A stretch of 64,000 nucleotides of DNA from Castor canadensis. Taxonomy: Eukaryota; Chordata; Mammalia; Rodentia; Castoridae. The position numbers and the translations under genes were made by a program. The notes under the pieces are model-generated. The model was given only the letters and a program-made list of their open reading frames with translations, made no database searches and was not told the DNA's origin. Positions 37,021 to 48,087 of this stretch are shown one piece after another. Where the stretch lies: contig NC_133397.1 in the NCBI RefSeq assembly GCF_047511655.1, positions 125,324,308 to 125,388,307 on the forward strand, in the 5' to 3' direction. Every line of letters starts with the position of its first letter. Position 1 is the stretch's first letter.

Positions 37021-38230
37021 TTACTCTGATTTTTTGGGGGGGAGTGGTACAGGGGTCTGACACACAAACCCTTGGAGGACACTCTCAAACCATATCCAGA
37101 CCATAGCATATGACTTAACATTTTTATTGAAAATGTAAAATTTTAGATGACATTTTGTAGCAATTCTGTGTATTAATCCCTTATTTTGGGGTGTGGGGAA
37201 CTTGCTTGTGTTTTTGTTTAGCAACTGGATGGATTACTTTAGGGAAGTGTATGAGTCTCCTGTGATCTCTTTAGTGGATGCAGCCTTGAACATGGGCACA
37301 CTTGCTCTGTGATAACTGGTTTTATAGGGTGCTTCTTGCCTTTTACCTGAGTCTCTTTGTCACATTGTGTGTTTGTCAGTTTCACACCCATCTCTTATTG
37401 TAAATAGTGCCCAGGGTATAAATGGTTCTACAATCTGATTTAATTAAATTTGGCCCTTGTACAAGTAGTTTTTGAAATGAGTCCTTGAGGATTTTTGTGA
37501 CCCAGAAGGACTTACCTTAGCCATCTCTGTTGCAGGTTCTCCCAGGTGAACTATCTGCCTTAGTTGATTCCTTCATTGCTGTCACAGAGCTGCCAGCTTC
37601 CTCTTAATTGTTTGCCATCAAAGCCTTAATTGTTCCTAAGAGTACCCTTAGGCTTGAACTTCCCCACACATGGGTTCAAGTGTAGTTGGTTTTTCTGAGG
37701 GGAGAACTGTTGGCTAACATGGCTGCCTCCTCCTCTGGAGAAAGTTGCTGGGTTATAGCTCCAGACAGTGGAGTGACAGTGACAATGGTCTGCTTCTCTC
37801 AGAGTGGCACCTTGCTTTATGAGCAGGGTGCTGAGTGGGAAGCAGTCTCTGGTTCTCTCAGCTTGCTGCTCATAGGGAGCCAACTCCACCCCAAGGGTGA
37901 GGTGTAGTAAGGGTGAAGTCACACAGTCACTGGCATGTTACCCAAGGAAGAGCCTCCTCTCTGTTGTTGCTGATTGAAGAAGGGAACTCCTGACCTCTCA
38001 GCTGCATAGTGGGGGATGAGTCTGGCAGATACCATAGCTTCAAGTGGAGGCTGGGGGGACAGAGACACCAAGATCTTGGTTATTCTCATCTGAGGTTGAA
38101 TGACTTTGATGCTGAGCTGGGCATGGGGGAAACAGTGACACATTCTGTTCCAAATGCCTGGGACCTTCACCCCTCTTTCCATTCAAGTTCAGGTGGATTG
38201 TCTTCAGTTAATGCGCCTTCCTTTGATGTT
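37021..38230 (-). mobile_element. Probable continuation of L1M, GC-rich part
   Basis: The GC-richer text with 'acatggctgcctcctcctc' and 'caggttctcccaggtg' is consistent with an internal GC-rich part of old L1M elements, and it directly continues the reversed L1. Open frames on both strands at 37626-38233 overlap and show no domain. Confidence 0.45.
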
Positions 38231-40556
38231 TGACTGTAAGAGATGTTAAAGGGTTGTTATTAGTAGTAGTTTGTTTGACAGGTAATTGGTCTGCAGAAGT
38301 CCTGATGCCACTATTCTGGAAATTATCTCCTGGGGTTTCCTTTTAAAGTCTTGCTTAGTTAGGCTTTGACATTAATTCTTACTGGGTTACTTAGGTTACT
38401 TATTAATATTACTTATATGCATGATTAAAATGTTTTCTACCTTACACCTCAAAAATCTCATTTAAATATGGGCTTCTGTTGGATGAATTTAAATCCAAAT
38501 TCCATTCTCAGAAGAACAACGTTGTAATTTATTCCCTTCTGAGATTTTGACTAGGGTACTTATCCAACCTCAACTTATTTGTTCATCCAAAATATTGAAA
38601 AAAATGGCAGCTGTGTATCAGTAAGATTATATACATGTGAAAATACTTTTAAACTCTAACATGGAGAGTATTGTTATTACCTCTTTAAATCCAGTGCAGA
38701 ATGAATTAAAAGTTGTCCCCTTTCTGCTTTTATTCTTATCTAAATATACCAAGTATAAAATTCACTGTAGAGAAGTATTCATTATATTTTATGTGATTTA
38801 AAGTCCTTCATATTTTCATGTAAAAAGTAGCCTTACAAAATCAGCTAAGCTATCATGTAGAACATGGATACTTCAGCAAATTGTTCTGGGTAATTAAATC
38901 ACAGGAGAGGGAAAGAACACTTTCAGCATGTGTGTAGGAATATAAGAATCTATGTTCTTTACTCATCTATTTTAGTTTTTGATAATTTGGGGGATTCTTA
39001 ATGAAGGTTCATTTTCATATGTGATAAAGATGAGCACAATCTGTTAATTTTCAAGGAACCATAAAACCTAGTCTTGGAAGCTGAACCTTCAGTTGACTAA
39101 ACCTAATGGAATTCCATTCTCAGAATCCCTGTCATGTTCTTACTCACCCCTCATGAACAAATCACAGACAGAGAATTGTGTGGTACAGAGCCTCTGAATT
39201 CCATTTTCACTACACTTTAGTTTTTAGGGTGTTTATAGTTTAGAAAACATGTTGTGTCTTGTCTTTCATTTATTTTTTGCTGTAGTCTTCTGGTCTAAGT
39301 GTTAACCCATTTTGCATTTCAGAAAACCAAAGATCAAAAAGGAAAAGTGGTTTACTGAAAGTTATATAACCAATAGTATTAAAAACCAAATTCACAATTT
39401 TGAATCTTTTTTTTTTTTTTCACAGACATGAGCATATGCTACCTGCTTGGTGTTGCATATCAGAGACTCAAAGATTAAAAAGCAAAATTCTCTAACTTTT
39501 CCACTCAAAATATGCTCAGTTGGGGAGGGAAGAACAATTCTAAAGCAGAGGTTATTGCTGAATTTGGAGTGACTCGGTGGAGAAAAAGTGGGTACTCTAG
39601 GAGAAAAATGCCAGAGCTAAATCAGTTAGGGGAGCCCTCCTGGAAGAGGAGGACTTTGAGGTGCATGTTGATTGCAATAATCATGGCCAGTATTCTTTCT
39701 AGTGCCATCTTAGCTGACTCCTTTTAGTTTGTGTCTGAATCCACATCTCCCTCCCTAATTTCTGATATCTCAATCCTACATTCTCTACTATTCAAAATGA
39801 ATTAAATCCCTTTTTCATGTGAAAACTCTTCAATAATCAAAAACCTATATGTCTTCTTTAATCTTTCCAGTTATGCATACAGCTTTTTCAACATGTAAAA
39901 ATTGTTGAAACATGTTGGGTAAAATGTTGATTGGCTTAAACTGAGCCATTGGCCACCATGGTTCCTTCTCTCTGGTGAAAACATAGTTCTTTTGTTGTTG
40001 TTGGATGGTGGTGAATAATGTATATTTGTTTTTCTTGAATAATTTTTTTTTGCCAAGAGTTGCAAATTAGTACAAAATGTTGTATGGGTAACTAACTCAT
40101 ATTTTATTCAGTATAAGTATATTAATGTAAGGTGAGTATTCAAGTTTAGTAACATAAGGTAACTATTTAAGGAGCCATGCTATACTTTGGATCTAGTTTG
40201 AGCTTTTGGTCAATTTGTGCCATTAAAATTTTTTTCTAACTTATTTGACTTTAAAAATTTGGTTTCACTTTTTCCATCTTAATTTTTGTCATATTGGAAT
40301 TTTCTTAGGTCCTTTTGTAAAAGCAAAATACAAGATTCTTTGCTTAGTTGCCTTAAACACCAGCTTGCCAACTTTGGATCATTTTCTAATTTGTTTAGCT
40401 TTTATGTAATCATTTTTTTTTGGTCTCATGTATCATAAGAGTTTTCACTCTTAGCTAAATCTTTCTTTAAGGAGGAGTGGGAGAATCCTAAATAAAATTT
40501 TGATTAAAAAAAAAACCCCACTAACAAATGTTTGTATATTTTTTTGCTGTCTTTAG
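38231..40556. other. Intron 1 distal part up to the exon 2 acceptor
   Basis: AT-rich DNA with a T run at 39407-39420 and a weak MIR-like block near 39320-39400. The final 20 bases form the polypyrimidine tract and AG acceptor. Confidence 0.55.
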
Positions 40557-40667
40557 AGCATCCTGGCTTTAAATCCTCGAACACAAACTAATGCAGCACT
40601 GCACTCCACCTCAGCCAAGAAACTGGGCAAGAAACATTGGAAAAGAAACCCTGATAAGAACTGTGTT
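40557..40667 (+). CDS. DPYD: DPYD coding exon 2 (residues 14-50)
   Basis: This 111-nt exon is flanked by a good acceptor (pyrimidine-rich tract then ctttag) and a consensus donor gtaagt. It encodes 37 residues beginning [10 protein letters not shown] and ending [12 protein letters not shown], which match DPYD residues 14-50. The length and both phase-0 junctions equal those of human exon 2 (c.40-150). The segment belongs to the N-terminal helical domain that, further along in later exons, carries cysteine ligands for two 4Fe-4S clusters; no cluster ligand is expected in these residues. Two residues look unusual against the mammalian sequences I remember: Gly in KKLGKK, where Asp is usual, and Val as the last residue, where Phe (NCF) is usual. 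Both leave the frame intact. Exon 3 (starting near NCEKLENNF) is not recognisable in the remaining 23 kb. Confidence 0.96.
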
Positions 40668-40879
40668 GTAAGTATCACTGGTACATGATTTTCTGCTGAA
40701 AATTATCTCATTCCATTCATTGCACAATAATATTTACACATATTTAGAAATGCAATTAAATATTTGTAGGATACAACTGTGATTTTTTTTACAGATTTTT
40801 AATATTTTATATTTGAATTATCTCAAAAGTGAGTTTAATTCCCAGGTGAGGTGCAGGGGAAAACACTTTCTCTGAGATT

Positions 40880-41219
40880 TCTTTTGTGATATTACTGGGG
40901 TTTAAACTCAAGGCCTTGTACTTGCTAGGATGGACGCTCTACCACTTGAGTCACATTCCAAGCCCCTTTTCCTTTATTTGTTTTTTGAATAGGGTCCCAT
41001 GTTTATGCCCAGGCCAGCCTGGACCACAATCCTCCTGGTTCTCATGTTTATGTCTCTCAAGTAGCTATGATGACAGGTGCTCACCACAATGCCTAGTTTT
41101 TTGGGGTTTTTTTTGTTGAGATGAGGATCTCCCCCAATTTTTTCCCTAACTGGCCTCAAACTGTGGTTTTCCTCTCTCCCAAGTGGCTATGATTACAGAT
41201 GTGATCCATCATATCTGTC
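40880..41219 (-). mobile_element. Dimeric/trimeric B1-tRNA SINE
   Basis: The tRNA half ('gggtttaaactcaaggcctt', 'cacttgagtcacattcc') is followed by two reversed B1-like blocks, one with 'gcccaggccagcctggacca' and one with 'gagatgaggatctccccc'. It lies about 210 bp downstream of exon 2. Confidence 0.85.
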
Positions 41220-42221
41220 CTAAGATTTCTGATTGTTAGAACCTTACTTACCTGAGTGATCTACAGCTGGGGCCATGAGCCCATAAGTAGGTAGTAGGTC
41301 CATAGTCAAAGACAATAATTGAAATGTAATCTTTGGAAAGAATTTTCCTTTCTACTGAATTTCTCAAAAATTGACTTTTCCAAAAATAATTGGTGAGTGC
41401 ATTAATAACATGAACTCATTATTTGACATTCATTCATTTAATACTTTGTATATATTAATATAATAAGCATAATTTTACTTTATTTTTGTTTTTCTTTTGT
41501 TCCTCTCTGTAGTATGAGGGTAGGGATTGAGGATACATGTTCACATATGTGCATTTATCTAATTTGAAATTTTTCTATCACTGGCCATCCAGCAAAGTTT
41601 TTGTAAAGCAAGAAGGATACAGAGTCACAGAGACCAATATGGCCTGAGAGGACCACATAAGCACTTAATAGCAGATGTAGATTTGATGCTCAGTTTTTCA
41701 TGTTCCAGTCCTGTGAGCTTTCTTTTCTGTCATGACATGTCCAGGGCAGGTGTTTGGAAGGACATTAGTGTGGTCCAAATTGGATCAATTAATAGATAGG
41801 CTGGCTATCTACCATGACCTTGTATAATGTTATGAACAACTGAAGGTCATTGAGAGAAGAAACATGGAATTTTCAAACTTATCTCTTAATGATGGTTAAG
41901 TGTAAGCTCTCATTTTAAAGGCATGGAACCTGTGGTCAAGAGAAATGCGATGACTTCTCAGAGAACGCTCATTTCTAGATGAGCAAAGTATGTCAAGGCT
42001 GTATTTATAAATAGAGGCTTTCTCTATTGTGATTACTATTGTTATTATTTTGTGAACATTATCATTTTTATTCCTTAATGTTATCCTATCAATTGAGTTT
42101 CTTAGTTTTAAAAAATATGTAATAGACAAAGGTTTAGTGAGTGAGGTTTTCTCCATCAAATACTTATTGTCACAAACTTTTAGAAAAGCCACTGGACAGA
42201 ATTGTTGACAATATTTGTTCA

Positions 42222-42575
42222 TACCTGTGTTATAATAGTGTATCCCAGACTGAGAGACTTAACCCATTTAATTTTCACAGTTCTGGAGGCCAGAAGTCCA
42301 ACACCGAGGTGCAGGCAGGATTGACGCCTAAAGTCTCTCTTCTGGGGCTTATACATAGTGTCTTCTCCATGTGTCTTTACTTGGTCTTCCCTCTGTCTGT
42401 GCCTGTGCCCAAATTTCCTCTTCTTGTAAAACCTCTTTTCTTATAACCTGTCCTAATGACCTTATTCTAATTTATTTATCTCGTTAAAGATTGTCTCCAA
42501 ATGGAGGCACATTTCGAGGAGAGTTAGGATTTCAGCATACAAATTTTGAGGAGACATAATTCAGCCCATGACAAT
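42222..42575 (-). mobile_element. MLT1-type (ERVL-MaLR) solo LTR
   Basis: Reversed landmarks 'cacagttctggaggccagaa', 'cttctccatgtgtctttac', 'tggtcttccctctgtctgtg', 'gattgtctccaaatggagg' and 'cataattcagcccatgaca' are all in order. Confidence 0.85.
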
Positions 42576-43744
42576 ATCAGAAAACATCTAGTAATTCATC
42601 TTCTACTAATATATCCTAAGGAAAGAATTTGAATTAGGTGAAGATTAATTATCTAGAAGGAGGATTACCCCTGGCATTATTTATTCAGCAGAGAAAAATA
42701 TAGAGGAAGGTCCACTGAATTCCGCCTGTTAGGTCATTGTTAAGTATTTAGAGCAAATTCATTCAGTGGTGATTTGTACACCCATTAAAAATAGGTTTTA
42801 AATAGTTAATCTGAATAAAACTCACGATCTATATTACATGGTAAAGATATGAAACATCTCTTATGTCACAGTGATGGTGTGCATTTCAATATTACCATAC
42901 ATTTACACATTTGCAAAGAATTTAAAAATATACTGAAATAGTAACAAGGATTATCTTTGTTTTCTTGGCACTTTTTTATATTTCAGGTTTTCTATCTTGA
43001 GCAAGTACTAGTGGAAAATGAAATGAAAGCTTTCGATGTATGTTAAAATAAGAATCTCATGGTGTAAGATCAGATTTATTGCTGTGGATGTGTATCACTT
43101 TGAAGACATCGATAACATACTTTACTTGACAGAGCAGTGAAGTTCACTCTCAAATGAAATCATGGGGCTAGGGTTCAAAGTTATCCTCAGCGTGTAATGG
43201 ATGCTGTTCTTTTCCTTTTCATTATGTCCTCACATAAAGAACTGAATGAAATTATAACCTAAGGATTTATTTTTTAATCTATGAATTTTATACTGTGTCT
43301 TTTAATCTAAATTGAAAAGCTTTATATGTAAAACAAACAGATTCTGAAAGGAGGAGAGAAGGCTGACAAGCTAGGATACAGGACGAGAAGAATGACACAG
43401 TTCCTTGAATTGTCTTTTTCCCACATGTATCTAGACTTAGAAACAAAGAAGCTGATGTTTGGAAATGCTATACACACAATAGCCCCAAACAAGTCTTGCT
43501 CTCTCCAGACAGAAAAGCAGACAGAAACTCAGATGGGAACTGCTCTGCCCTAGCCAAACACTATGGAAGGAAAAATTAAAAAGTGACTCTTTCCGTAGGC
43601 CCTCAGCAAAGGAGGTCACGAGATGCCCCTAATCCCTGCTGGGTGGGACTGGAGTCTAACCAGGGAGCCCATGGCTGGTTATCAGGAACAGCCTAGCCAC
43701 TCCTAACCCCCCAGATTTCTACCTCCATATGAAAGAGACGAGGG

Positions 43745-43930
43745 AAGGGATGGAAAAATACCCCAAAAGAAATAATGGCTGAAACACTCCTATATTGACA
43801 AAGAAACATAAACAGATTCAAAAACCTACGTGAAACCCAAAGAGATCTACAGAAAGATACACAATAATTAAACTTCTGAAAATGAACATCACAGAAAACA
43901 TCTTGAAGGCGGCCAGACCACTTTCATCAC
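43745..43930 (+). mobile_element. L1M/HAL1-like fragment
   Basis: 'ctacagaaagatacacaata' and 'catcttgaaggcggccaga' match the old L1 ORF2 block 'aaaatcttaaaagcagccag'. Short and decayed. Confidence 0.6.
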
Positions 43931-44439
43931 AGTAGGGTCACTGAAGGCTGGACCTGGCTGAGACTGCGTTAGCACTGACTGCATGGAACAACTTTCCCTC
44001 CTTTAGAACCCGCTGTGTCTCTCCTTTACTGGTCCTGAGCAGCACTCACTCAGGATGTACTGGCACCAAAATCCCTTTGTTTCTAGTGAAAATGAACTTC
44101 AAATTGCTGTTTGAGACCTTAGCTGAAGCACTAGATACTTTATTCTGTTTCCTGAAATATTTTCTTCACTTGATCTCCAGGGCACCAAACTCCCTGGTTT
44201 TCTTCTTTACTTCATTGACATTTCCTTCCTGGTTTCTTTGTTTAATTATTCCCTATCTCATCCCTAAATATTAGTGCTCATGACACTAATATTTAGCTCT
44301 TTCTCTTAGAATACTCAACTGCATTACTGATTGCATTTTTCTCTCCTGACTTTCAGTACCATCTTTAGACAGATGATTTTGTCTTTGTATCTCACTGTGA
44401 CTTACTCTCTCTGGCTCTATAACCAAATGCCTACTGAAT

Positions 44440-45155
44440 ACCCCCTCATCCTATGCATCTCCAACATAACACGTTGATAATCCAAAGTATCAGCTTGTCC
44501 CTAAAACCTGTTCCCTGGAGTCCTTTCTATCCATCCTTTCACTTACAGCAAAATATTAGAGGCTTTGCTTTTTTTATTTCCCTTATCTCCCATAATTAAT
44601 TAGAACATCATTTTGGCTGTGGCTTCAGATATATCCAGAATATGATTATTTCTCACCACCTCTACTGATACCAGTCTTTCTACGCCACCATCATTATCTC
44701 ACACCTGGATTATTACAATAACCTTGAAAAAAGCCTCCATGTCCTTTCCCAGTGGAGTCTGTTTTCATTAGCACAGCTGAGGAATCCTTTTAGAATATCT
44801 GTGCTTAGGTTCACTCAGTGATTTTCCAGCTTACTTGGAGTTTGCACAGTTTTCTTCCTGACATCCCAGCAAGGCCGTCTAGCCACTCCACTTAAAACTA
44901 ACCTAGTCGTTCTTAGACTCCCCAGCTTAGTTTTTCTCCACAACATCTTGTTAATATTGTACTGTACTTTTAACTCACGATTTCCTTACTGACTGTTTCT
45001 ACTAGAAGATGAAGTCCAATGCGGTGGGAGTTTTTGTGTTTTATTTATCACGTGTTTTGTTTCCTTAGCTGTGTTCCCAGCTTCTCAATCAAAGCCTGAA
45101 TCATAGTTGATGCTCCCTATGTCTGTTGAATGAGTACTTGAATGAGTAAATTAAT
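44440..45155 (+). mobile_element. L2 LINE, ORF2 end and 3' tail
   Basis: L2 landmarks occur over 700 bp: 'caccatcattatctcacacc' then 'tggattattacaataacctt', 'gaggaatccttttagaatat', 'gattttccagcttacttgg' and the tail 'gtctgttgaatgagtac'. This is one of the longer L2 copies in the window. The frame is broken. Confidence 0.82.
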
Positions 45156-45234
45156 AGGATCCTCCTTTTACCTGTTCTTTAATGCCAGACCCAAGGGCTT
45201 CATATTCTCTCTCCCTCTCTCTCTTTCTCATTTG

Positions 45235-45433
45235 TTTTTTTTTTGGGGGGGGCAGTACTGGGATTTTGAACTCGCGACATCATGCTTGGTAGGCAGGTAC
45301 TTGAGCCACGCCCCTTGCCCCTTTTACACTGCTTATTTTGGTTATTTTTCCCAGGCTGTCTTGGAACTGTGATCCTTCTGATCTCAGCCTCCCAAGTAGC
45401 TAGGTTTATAGGTGTGAGCCACTGGTGCCTGGC
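45235..45433 (-). mobile_element. Dimeric B1/tRNA SINE
   Basis: 'gggattttgaactcgcgaca', 'cttgagccacgccccttg' and the reversed B1 end 'ataggtgtgagccactggtg' mark both halves. Confidence 0.92.
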
Positions 45434-45553
45434 AGGATTACGTATTTTCTTACTGTAGAGGGCTTGATAGTTCCCAATGTATCTTTGCAAATGGATTTGG
45501 TTTTACCTGAGGCCTGTGAATGATTCAGATTTATTTATTTATTCCTTCCTTCC

Positions 45554-45645
45554 TTTTTTTTTTTTTTCCTGGCAGTACTGGTTTTTGAACTTAGGGCCTC
45601 ACACTTGCTAGGCAGGCGCTCTTACTGCTTGAACCACTCTGCCAG
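45554..45645 (-). mobile_element. tRNA-half SINE
   Basis: Poly-T is followed by 'ggtttttgaacttagggcct', 'gctaggcaggcgctcttact' and 'gaaccactctgccag'. It is preceded by TTTA and CCTT simple repeats. Confidence 0.9.
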
Positions 45646-46824
45646 ACTCCAGATTTGTTTATTTTAGTGATGACAATGACTAGTCCGAAAAATATAAATG
45701 CTTTTTTAAAACTCTGTAAGGCTAGTCGGTGTTGCAGCAGGTCTAGAATTCTCATCACCTGGTAGTGATGTCCTGTCCAGTGTATCACTTCTCCTCTTCA
45801 GGAAAGACAAGTTAGACTATGAGAAAAGTTACATGGATGTTAAGCAAAATATGGATTGAAGCAGTAGTGACATTTGTGACCAGTAATCTTACATTGTTTC
45901 TGAAGATAGATTTACATGTTCAGCCAAATCCCTGACCACCAAAGGTAAAGCTTTGATTTATTTTTCTTTTGATTGATTTTCTAACTATTTTGCTTTGATT
46001 TCACAGTGTTCTGTTTTCATTTCACTCAGGTAGTCTCTGACTTACCAGTCTTGGCATAGAAGACTCAGGTTTGTGTGTGTGAGTGGTGGGGAAATTTTCC
46101 TGGGGCCATTGTGTGGTCTTCACTCCTCTCTGCCTTTCTTCCTTCCTTCCATTTCATTTCTTTTGTGCTCGAAGAATCTATGCTTCAGGCACTGTATACA
46201 ATGCTACTCACAGATAAATAACATCCAAACAATTGTTAGTCAAAAATTGTTTATGAAAACAGACACAAATTTGGTTTTAAAAAATAAATTATAGACTTCT
46301 TAGAATGCCAGTATCTTTTGGTCCTGTAGAATTGCCCTAAGAATGGGAATTCTGAACTCTTTGCCCAGGAATTTCTTCACTGGGCAGTTTAATGACATTC
46401 TACCACCGATGGGAAATTCTGAATTCAGTCAGGGCTTTAAACTGGCCAATGTGGTTTTACTGGTTAATGAAACACGAAACGGTCATTTCCAGTATCTTTT
46501 AAACAGGTGTTCCATAACTGCTGTTTATTTTTGCCAGTTTGAAAATGTTGAACTGTTCTAATTACATGAATATTATACAGCCATTTTCCATGAGCAACTT
46601 TTGAAGACCAGGAAATACTAAAAATCAGAACATTTATCCTGCTTGAAAAGTAAAAAGGAAGGGCAGTAAATTATTAGATCTGTTTTTTACAGTTTTACTA
46701 ATTTATTGCAAATATGTGACACAGAGTAGGTGTTCATATTTAAAATTCACAATCTGCAGTCCTATTTCTAAGTGCTTTTTACCTAAATTTCAGAATTACT
46801 TAAACTTTGAAATGTGTGTTATAT

Positions 46825-46930
46825 TTTATCTCTATTTCTAGATAAAGGAACGCACACAAGGAAGCCCAAGAAACCTGCCCAAAATTATGCAACTCAGTGG
46901 TGGGGCTAGAGATTGAATTATGCAATATAA
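46825..46930 (-). mobile_element. MIR SINE fragment
   Basis: 'aaattatgcaactcagtggt' then 'ggggctagagattgaatta' is the reversed MIR core. Confidence 0.65.
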
Positions 46931-46985
46931 GCAGAGCAGGTCTTTAAGAAGAATGGTTTGTATAAGGAAATAAACCATTGATGTT

Positions 46986-47207
46986 TTCTTTTTGGGGGCA
47001 GGACTGAGGTTTGAACTCAGGGCTTTGCACTTGGAAAACAGGTGCTCTACCACTTGAACCATACCTCCAGTCCATTTTGCTCTGGTTATTTTAGAGATGG
47101 ACTTTCACAAACTCTTTGCCAGGGCAGGCCTTCCTTGAATGTGATCCTTCCAGTCTCAGCCTCCCAAGTAGCTTAGGTTCATAGGCGTGAGGCACCAGTG
47201 CTCAGTT
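46986..47207 (-). mobile_element. Dimeric B1/tRNA SINE
   Basis: 'gaggtttgaactcagggctt', 'ctctaccacttgaaccatac' and 'cttccagtctcagcctccca' give both reversed halves, close to the SINE at 8661 in type. Confidence 0.9.
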
Positions 47208-47804
47208 GATCTCTTTCTTATAGATGGTGAAAATGACTATGTAATATATAGGCTTTAATATATCTCTTTTTGTTTCTTGTGTGAGTTTCACAATCTCAAT
47301 CACTAGTTTGTTTCTGTATTCATTACCTGTTTCATAGGTCAGGCATTCTGCCTCTGATCCCATTGAGATAAACATGAATGTGATATTGGTCTCACCTAGA
47401 AGTTTTCACTTCTTTTGAAGAAGACAGAAATATCAATAAATAATATTGGTACTCTTTCAAACAAAGAACAGTACAGGCACCTTAGTTATCAGTGGGAGTC
47501 AGTCACATGTGCCTTCAGTCTGACATTCACTGTGGAAGGTGGATCGAATGAGAAGGAAGTGCTGGGACTGATGAACAAAGTTAGAAGACAGATGATTGTG
47601 AGGATCAACTAAAGTCAGGTCTTTTCTGTCAAAGGAGTTAATGTAAAAGTATCCTGTGTAGATGGCAGCTAACCTCCTTGAATTGCTGCCTACATGCTTT
47701 GTGAAATGTGAACCTTGCAAGGTTCTTTGCAATCAAAATTATAGCCATATGTCCTAATTTCAAACTGCTTGCTTAAAGATGAATATTGCCCAAAAGAATT
47801 TTCT

Positions 47805-48067
47805 TGTTCTCCCTGCTTCAAGGTCCCCCTTTCCCCACGTGCCCCCTTTTCTAAGTAACCACTCATGAAGATTGTGAACCCAAACCATCCAGCAGGGTCA
47901 GGGGCAAAAGAGACAAAAACTGAGCTAACTCCCATCTCAGTGTGTTCTGCCTATCAGACTATGGTCTGTGGCTGCACCCTTCTGGAGAATTAAAACTTTC
48001 CTTTTTGACTTGCTGAGCGACTCCCAAGAGTTCCTTTGATCATCCTTTGGTAAGAACATTTCTAACA
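47805..48067 (+). repeat. Left LTR (263 bp)
   Basis: TG...CA ends, AATTAAA as a possible poly-A signal variant near 47989, and near-identity in order with the right LTR at 50471. Confidence 0.85.
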
Positions 48068-48068
48068 A

Positions 48069-48087
48069 TGGCCACTGAATGCGGGGC
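48069..48087 (+). other. Candidate primer-binding site
   Basis: TGGCCACTGAATGCGGGGC begins two bases after the left LTR. The TGG start and G-rich end are typical of a site pairing with a tRNA 3' end, but I cannot match it confidently to a particular tRNA; a leucine tRNA is a loose possibility. Confidence 0.35.

Larger units (their letters stand above)
10198..40556 (+). other. DPYD: DPYD intron 1 (30,359 bp)
   Basis: The intron runs from a weak donor (gtaccg) to a strong acceptor with a T-rich tract over about 40537-40556. Its size is comparable to human intron 1. The first 400 bases belong to the CpG island; the rest is AT-rich. Apart from the repeats listed separately, I see no exon-like or RNA-gene signal. 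SINEs occur in both orientations. Frames of 60-120 codons within it contain no recognisable domains and most overlap repeats. Confidence 0.9.

Noticed and set aside
45200..45490. 96-codon minus-strand frame with 'RHQWLTPINLATWEAEIRR' text
   Set aside because: This is the well-known artefact of translating an Alu/B1-type SINE.
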